A stretch of 64,000 nucleotides of DNA from Microvirga solisilvae (GTDB lineage Bacteria > Pseudomonadota > Alphaproteobacteria > Rhizobiales > Beijerinckiaceae). The stretch lies in contig NZ_JAKUCN010000002.1 in NCBI RefSeq assembly GCF_022808595.1, positions 124,001 to 188,000 on the forward strand, read 5' to 3'. Shown here in pieces: positions 60,270 to 64,000 of this stretch (positions are counted from its first letter, which is position 1; each line of letters opens with the position of its first letter). The position numbers were made by a program, and so were the translations under genes. The notes beneath the pieces are model-generated. The model was given only the letters and a program-made list of their open reading frames with translations, ran no database searches and was not told the origin of the DNA.

Positions 60270-61814
60270 ATGGAGCAAGTTTCTCCTCACAAGAATGCGT
60301 GGCCCTTCGGATCCGGCAGGATGGTGGAGCGAATCCGTGCGTTCGATTGGGCGGCGACACCGCTCGGGCCCATCGAGACTTGGCCTGCGGAACTGAAATC
60401 GGCGGCAGGCCTTGTTCTGGAATCCGGCTTTCCGGCGGCCCTGGTGTGGGGGCCAAGCCTCGTCACAATCTACAATGATGCCTTCCGCCCCATCCTGGGT
60501 GCCAAGCCCGAGGCGCTCGGCCGCTCCTTTGCGGATGTCTGGAGCGAAATCTGGCACGAGATCGGGCCGCTCGTGGAGAATGCTTTCGCCGGCCAAGCGA
60601 CGTTCATCGAAGATTATCCGCTCGTCATCAACAGACGGGGCGAGCCCGAGCAGACCTATTTCACCTTCTCCTACAGCCCCGTTCGGGCTGCCGACGGAAC
60701 CATCCTCGGCATGATCGACACGGTGATGGAAACAACCGACAAGATGCAGGTCGCCCGGCGACAGATTGAAGAAGCCTTGCGCGAAAGCGAAGAACGCTAT
60801 CGCACTCTCTTCAACTCGATGGATGAGGCTTATGCCGTTGTCGAGGTGATCCGTGACGATGCAGGCCAATGGAGCGATTTCCTGTTCCTGGAGGTGAACC
60901 CCGCCTTCATGGTGCATACCGGGATGCCTTATCCCGTCGGGCGCACGGCGGCGCAAATCCTGAAAACCCCCAACCCGCGCTGGGCCGAAATCTATGGCCG
61001 TGTCGCCGAGACCGGTCAATCGATCCGTATCGAGGAAACGGAATGGACGCTCGGCCGGGTTTTCGATCTGAACATCTTCCGCCTCGGCGGACCGGAAAGC
61101 CAACGCGTGGCGGTGCTCTTCACGAACATCACGCAACGAAAGCAAGCGGAAGAGGCCCTGCGGGACAGCGAGCGCCATGCCCAGCTCCTGCTGGCCGAGC
61201 TTCAGCATCGCGTGCGAAACACGCTCGGCGTCATTCGCTCCATTGCTCGGAGAACGGCGGCGACTAGCGAGACGGCGGAGGATTACGCCATGCATCTCGA
61301 AGGCCGCATCGATGCTTTTGCCCGAGTGCAGGCAGCCGTAACCCGCGATCCCGAAGCCGGTCTCGATCTCGAAATGCTCGTGGCCGATGAGCTGCGTGCC
61401 GTGGCCGCTCACGAAGGCGATCAGGTGAAAAGCATCTCCGGCCCCGAAATCCGCCTTCGCGCCAAGTCTGCGGAAACGCTTGCGCTGGCCATCCATGAGC
61501 TTGGGACGAATGCTGTGAAATATGGGGCGCTCTCATCCGAGAGGGGTCGCATTCAGGTGAAGTGGGCGGTCGGGCGGAGAGGCGATGACCCGCAGCTGGT
61601 CTTCGAATGGATCGAGACGGGGGTGTCGCTCTCCAATGACACGCCGAGGCGTCGCGGCTTCGGCACCGAGCTGATCGAGAAAGTCTTGAGCTATGAGCTT
61701 GGCGGTGAGGCAGTGCTGGATTTCACACCGGACGGCCTCTGCTGCACCATGAGATTTCCCATGGACGATCAGGTTTTCGTGCTCGGCGAGGATCGACGTT
61801 CTTATAACCCCTAA
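60270..61814 (+). CDS. HWE-family sensor histidine kinase with PAS domains
   Basis: This 514-residue kinase has no membrane helix. Two PAS-type domains fill residues 20-290 (ALVWGPSLVTIYNDAFRPIL; EERYRTLFNSMDEAYAVVEV). The HWE phospho-acceptor region reads LLAELQHRVRNTLGVIRSIA with His313, and the ATPase domain includes LAIHELGTNAVKYGALSSER and GFGTELIEKVLSYELGG. The HWE class is frequent in alphaproteobacteria, with roles in light, stress and general stress-response signalling. The stimulus is unknown. The probable partner is the receiver at 58946. Confidence 0.93.
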   Translation: MEQVSPHKNAWPFGSGRMVERIRAFDWAATPLGPIETWPAELKSAAGLVLESGFPAALVWGPSLVTIYNDAFRPILGAKPEALGRSFADVWSEIWHEIGPLVENAFAGQATFIEDYPLVINRRGEPEQTYFTFSYSPVRAADGTILGMIDTVMETTDKMQVARRQIEEALRESEERYRTLFNSMDEAYAVVEVIRDDAGQWSDFLFLEVNPAFMVHTGMPYPVGRTAAQILKTPNPRWAEIYGRVAETGQSIRIEETEWTLGRVFDLNIFRLGGPESQRVAVLFTNITQRKQAEEALRDSERHAQLLLAELQHRVRNTLGVIRSIARRTAATSETAEDYAMHLEGRIDAFARVQAAVTRDPEAGLDLEMLVADELRAVAAHEGDQVKSISGPEIRLRAKSAETLALAIHELGTNAVKYGALSSERGRIQVKWAVGRRGDDPQLVFEWIETGVSLSNDTPRRRGFGTELIEKVLSYELGGEAVLDFTPDGLCCTMRFPMDDQVFVLGEDRRSYNP

Positions 61815-61892
61815 TGCTAGACTCTGAGGCCCATTCACGACGGCTGGGGCATCTTGGGTCTTGCCATGCGCCTTTTCGGATAGCATCAAGGG

Positions 61893-62831
61893 ATGGTGTT
61901 TCATCCCTCGTCCGCCATGCTCCTCGCCATCATCCCCTCCCGTCTTCGCTCAGCTCTCGCCATCATCGCCGATGCGGGAAGGAGCTTTGCGCGTAATGAC
62001 GGCTTGGCCATGGCGAGCCATGTGGCGCTCTCCCTCGTGATCGCGCTGTTTCCGTTTCTGATCTGCGTGGCGGCGCTCGCTGCCTTCCTCGGCGCGGGGC
62101 GCATTTCCACCCATATCGTTCATCTGCTCTTCGATTTCTGGCCCGAAGGTGTGGCGGGTGCGCTGGCGAGCGAGGCGGACAAGGTTCTCGTGCCCAGGCG
62201 CAACGTGCTGACGATTTCCATCGCCATCACGCTTCTGGTGGCGACGAACGGCGTCGAGAGCCTGCGCGTGGCGCTCTGCCGAGCTTATGGCGTCACGCGC
62301 TTCCGGCCCTGGTGGCAGGCACGCCTGATCGGCATCGGCTTCGTGATCGTGGGTGCGGCTGCGCTGGTGGCGGCCTCCGTGCTCGTGGTGCTGTGGCCTT
62401 CGATTTGGCGCACCACCGTATCCTACGTGACGGATCTGAGATCCGTTCGCCTCACCTACGATCTCGTGCGCTATGCGCTTGCTTCCCTGGTGCTCGTCAT
62501 CGGACTGACGGCCACGCATTTGTGGCTCTCGGATGTAAGGCCGAACCTGCGCGACGTGATTCCCGGCGTCGTGGCGACGCTGGTGCTCTGGCTTGCAGGC
62601 GCGACGCTTTATGGCGAGTTTCTCGCCAATGTCACCCATGTGAAGGCAACCTATGCAGGGCTTGCCGGAATTCTCACCGCGCTGATCTTCCTGCAGATCT
62701 CCGCGGCGATCTTCATTTTCGGCGCGGAACTCAATGCGGCTTTGCGCCGCCGCGAGCCCGCGGCAGATGAGGCTGTGTCACCTGTAATCGAGATGGAAGC
62801 CGCGTCCGCGCCGCAGCCGGAAATCAGCTGA
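61893..62831 (+). CDS. YihY/BrkB-family inner-membrane protein
   Basis: This 312-residue membrane protein has about six hydrophobic segments and the YihY/BrkB family features: FARNDGLAMASHVALSLVIA then LFPFLICVAALAAFLGAG, and the LYGEFLANVTHVKATYAGLA block followed by ALIFLQISAAIFIFGAELNA near the end. The family was once annotated as ribonuclease BN, which is incorrect; its function is unknown, perhaps transport. A shorter start at ATG 61917 is possible. Its 3' end overlaps a small gene on the other strand. Confidence 0.87.
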   Translation: MVFHPSSAMLLAIIPSRLRSALAIIADAGRSFARNDGLAMASHVALSLVIALFPFLICVAALAAFLGAGRISTHIVHLLFDFWPEGVAGALASEADKVLVPRRNVLTISIAITLLVATNGVESLRVALCRAYGVTRFRPWWQARLIGIGFVIVGAAALVAASVLVVLWPSIWRTTVSYVTDLRSVRLTYDLVRYALASLVLVIGLTATHLWLSDVRPNLRDVIPGVVATLVLWLAGATLYGEFLANVTHVKATYAGLAGILTALIFLQISAAIFIFGAELNAALRRREPAADEAVSPVIEMEAASAPQPEIS

Positions 62832-62985
62832 CGCCTTCCTCGTGCTTCTTCTCGCAATCCCGCTTCTGCGTTTGCGGAGGCTGTTGCTGTTGTTGAGCAA
62901 CGACGGTTTTTTCGGAGCTCGGCTCTGCGAAAGACGGGGCGGTGATGACGGTCATCAGGACGGCAAGGGAGATGGCGCGCAGCAT
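62824..62985 (-). CDS. Small exported protein, 53 residues
   Basis: The product begins with a signal peptide (MLRAISLAVLMTVITAPSFA), giving a mature peptide of about 33 residues: a Gln-rich stretch (VVAQQQQQPPQTQ) and a charged tail KRDCEKKHEEGVS with one Cys. AAGGA lies 9 bases before ATG 62985; an upstream in-frame ATG at 63003 has no such site. It may share a transcript with the sigma factor gene upstream on the same strand. Its last 8 bases overlap the end of the BrkB-family gene. No family is recognised. Confidence 0.6.
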   Translation of the reverse strand: MLRAISLAVLMTVITAPSFAEPSSEKTVVAQQQQQPPQTQKRDCEKKHEEGVS

Positions 62986-63095
62986 GATCTGTCGTTCCTT
63001 CATCGATGCTAGATCATGCTAACGACCTGGGGATTGCATGGCCAGCCCGTTCCGGTGCCAATCGCGTGATCGCCGTAGGTGCGTGCCTTCCCGCG

Positions 63096-63647
63096 TCACA
63101 CCGCGATGTGCATGAAGAGAGCGGCCTTGACGAGGCGGTCGGGGCCGAGATCGTCATCCGCCTCGAAGTTCATCAGTTCTGCCAGACGCCTGCGCGCGCG
63201 ATTGATGCGGCTCTTGATGGTGCCGATATTCGTGCCGCAGATCCGGGCTGCATCCTCGTAGGTCAGCCCTTCGGCCGTGACGAGAAGAAGCGCCTCGCGC
63301 TGGTCGAAGGGCAAGTGGCTCAAGGCCTTGAGCATGTCGTTGAAATCGAGCCGGGCTCCCTGTTCGGGCATCACGGCCACGCGCTCGGCCCATGCACCCT
63401 CCGGATCCTCGACTTCGCGCTTGCGGCGTCGGGCCTGCGTGAGGAAATCGTTGCGCAGGATCGTGAACAACCAGGCCTGCATGCTGGTGCCGGGCTGGAA
63501 CTTGTCGAGATTACTCAATCCCTTCAGCAGAGCGCCTTGCACGAGATCGTCGGCGCGATCCACGCTGCCGCAGAGAGAGATGGCGAAAGCGCGCAGATGC
63601 GGAATGGCGGCGAGCATCTGGTCTTTCATTGGGGTATCAGCCGCCAT
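63096..63647 (-). CDS. ecfG: ECF sigma factor, EcfG-type
   Basis: This 183-residue sigma factor has region 2 (LRAFAISLCGSVDRADDLVQ; MQAWLFTILRNDFLTQARRR) and region 4 (LPFDQREALLLVTAEGLTYE; IGTIKSRINRARRRLAELM). The wording KREVEDPEGAWAERVAVMP between them is characteristic of EcfG, the alphaproteobacterial general stress-response sigma factor controlled by PhyR and NepR. Neither nepR nor phyR is seen next to it; the 350 bases upstream contain no gene. It may therefore be a second EcfG paralogue. GGAAGGG precedes ATG 63647. Confidence 0.82.
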   Translation of the reverse strand: MAADTPMKDQMLAAIPHLRAFAISLCGSVDRADDLVQGALLKGLSNLDKFQPGTSMQAWLFTILRNDFLTQARRRKREVEDPEGAWAERVAVMPEQGARLDFNDMLKALSHLPFDQREALLLVTAEGLTYEDAARICGTNIGTIKSRINRARRRLAELMNFEADDDLGPDRLVKAALFMHIAV

Positions 63648-64000
63648 TCTGTATCCCTTCCGACTCTCACGAACGTGAAAGCAAACGTCTCCTTTGCGAA
63701 GGGTGCATTAACCTATGTAAAGCGTAACTGCTGTCATAGGGGTAATATCACGTGCTGGAAATAAGATTCGAGTGGTCTGAACCGAACACGAGCGCTTGCG
63801 TATTCTAGAATTCGATCTGTGCGTCTTTGACTAAAAAGAATCTTGATGCAGCTGTGATGACCCAAGATTTCGGCGCCTCTTAAGGCAAAGATTTACATGA
63901 GTGAATGTGCGGTGTCCGTCGACGGACAATATTTTATTTGATTGTAAAGATGATTCGTTTGCTTGCGGCGAATATCTCCCGTTCCCGATTTTGACAGGAA
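63648..64000. other. Upstream region of the sigma factor gene, no gene seen
   Basis: About 350 AT-richer bases run to the window end. I see no open frame with a credible start on either strand. No EcfG-type GGAAC-N16/17-CGTT motif was found on the minus strand in front of the sigma gene. A GTCCGTCGACGGAC palindrome (14 bp) lies at 63915-63928. A gene may begin beyond 64000. Confidence 0.45.

Noticed and set aside
63915-63928. Palindrome GTCCGTCGACGGAC near the window end
   Set aside because: A single isolated palindrome far from any visible start codon; no evidence of function within this window.
1-64000. tRNA, rRNA, CRISPR arrays, transposases and phage genes
   Set aside because: I looked for T-arm-like GTTCGAATC motifs, regularly spaced repeats and transposase motifs on both strands and saw none convincing. 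A dedicated search could still find divergent examples.

Overview
This is high-GC DNA with the dense, overlapping gene layout of an alphaproteobacterium. It is most likely a member of the Hyphomicrobiales (Methylobacterium/Microvirga/Rhizobium type). The supporting markers are an EcfG-type sigma factor, a relative of the F1-ATPase inhibitor zeta, an HWE histidine kinase, a rhizobial glycerol ABC operon (glpD-S-T-P-Q-U-V) and a HutX/HugZ haem locus. The species cannot be fixed from the sequence. I see no rRNA, tRNA, CRISPR array or intact insertion sequence.

Layout. (1) 1-3.5 kb: 3' part of a type I restriction subunit (hsdR), a YgjP-like metallopeptidase and an orphan membrane protein, followed by a visibly AT-richer gene-free stretch. 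(2) 4.0-19.0 kb: one uninterrupted plus-strand run, mostly joined by 4-base ATGA/GTGA overlaps. It holds a NitT/TauT-type ABC importer, a four-gene set in PedA1-A2-B-C order (binding protein, beta-propeller, ATPase, ABC-2 permease), a small membrane protein, a PQQ alcohol dehydrogenase with the lanthanide-type Asp-x-Asp motif, a XoxJ-like binding protein, a cytochrome c lipoprotein, a caa3-type oxidase (II, I, III), CtaG and a membrane-anchored cytochrome c. Together these could form a complete periplasmic alcohol-to-oxygen electron chain with its own candidate metal-uptake system. (3) 19.2-22.6 kb: three Rnk/GreA-C-like paralogues, a 56-residue protein and a tandem UspA. (4) 22.6-28.6 kb, minus strand: Mrp Na+/H+ antiporter operon with fused MrpA-MrpB. 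(5) 28.9-41.5 kb: mixed single genes, including PPK2, an SBF-family transporter, a short zeta paralogue, secreted low-complexity proteins, a Tat-exported PLP enzyme next to a zinc alcohol dehydrogenase, a family 1 glycosidase, a large SH3b protein with a clear terminator, and a glyoxalase-fold protein. (6) 41.7-50.4 kb: glpR-glpD-glpSTPQUV for glycerol uptake and oxidation, with a candidate GlpR operator and a strong terminator; glpK is not in the window. (7) 50.4-58.9 kb: haem uptake and use: hmuVUT and hemP on the minus strand, diverging from a TonB-dependent receptor, TonB, an ABM protein, HutX and HugZ. The shared 243-bp region carries TTTAGAA-type half-sites. (8) 58.9-63.7 kb: single-domain response regulator, Crp/Fnr regulator, HWE kinase, BrkB-family membrane protein, a small exported protein and an EcfG-type sigma factor, which looks like a stress-signalling block.

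The most notable system is region 2. All family calls come from reading motifs and gene order; no database search was run.
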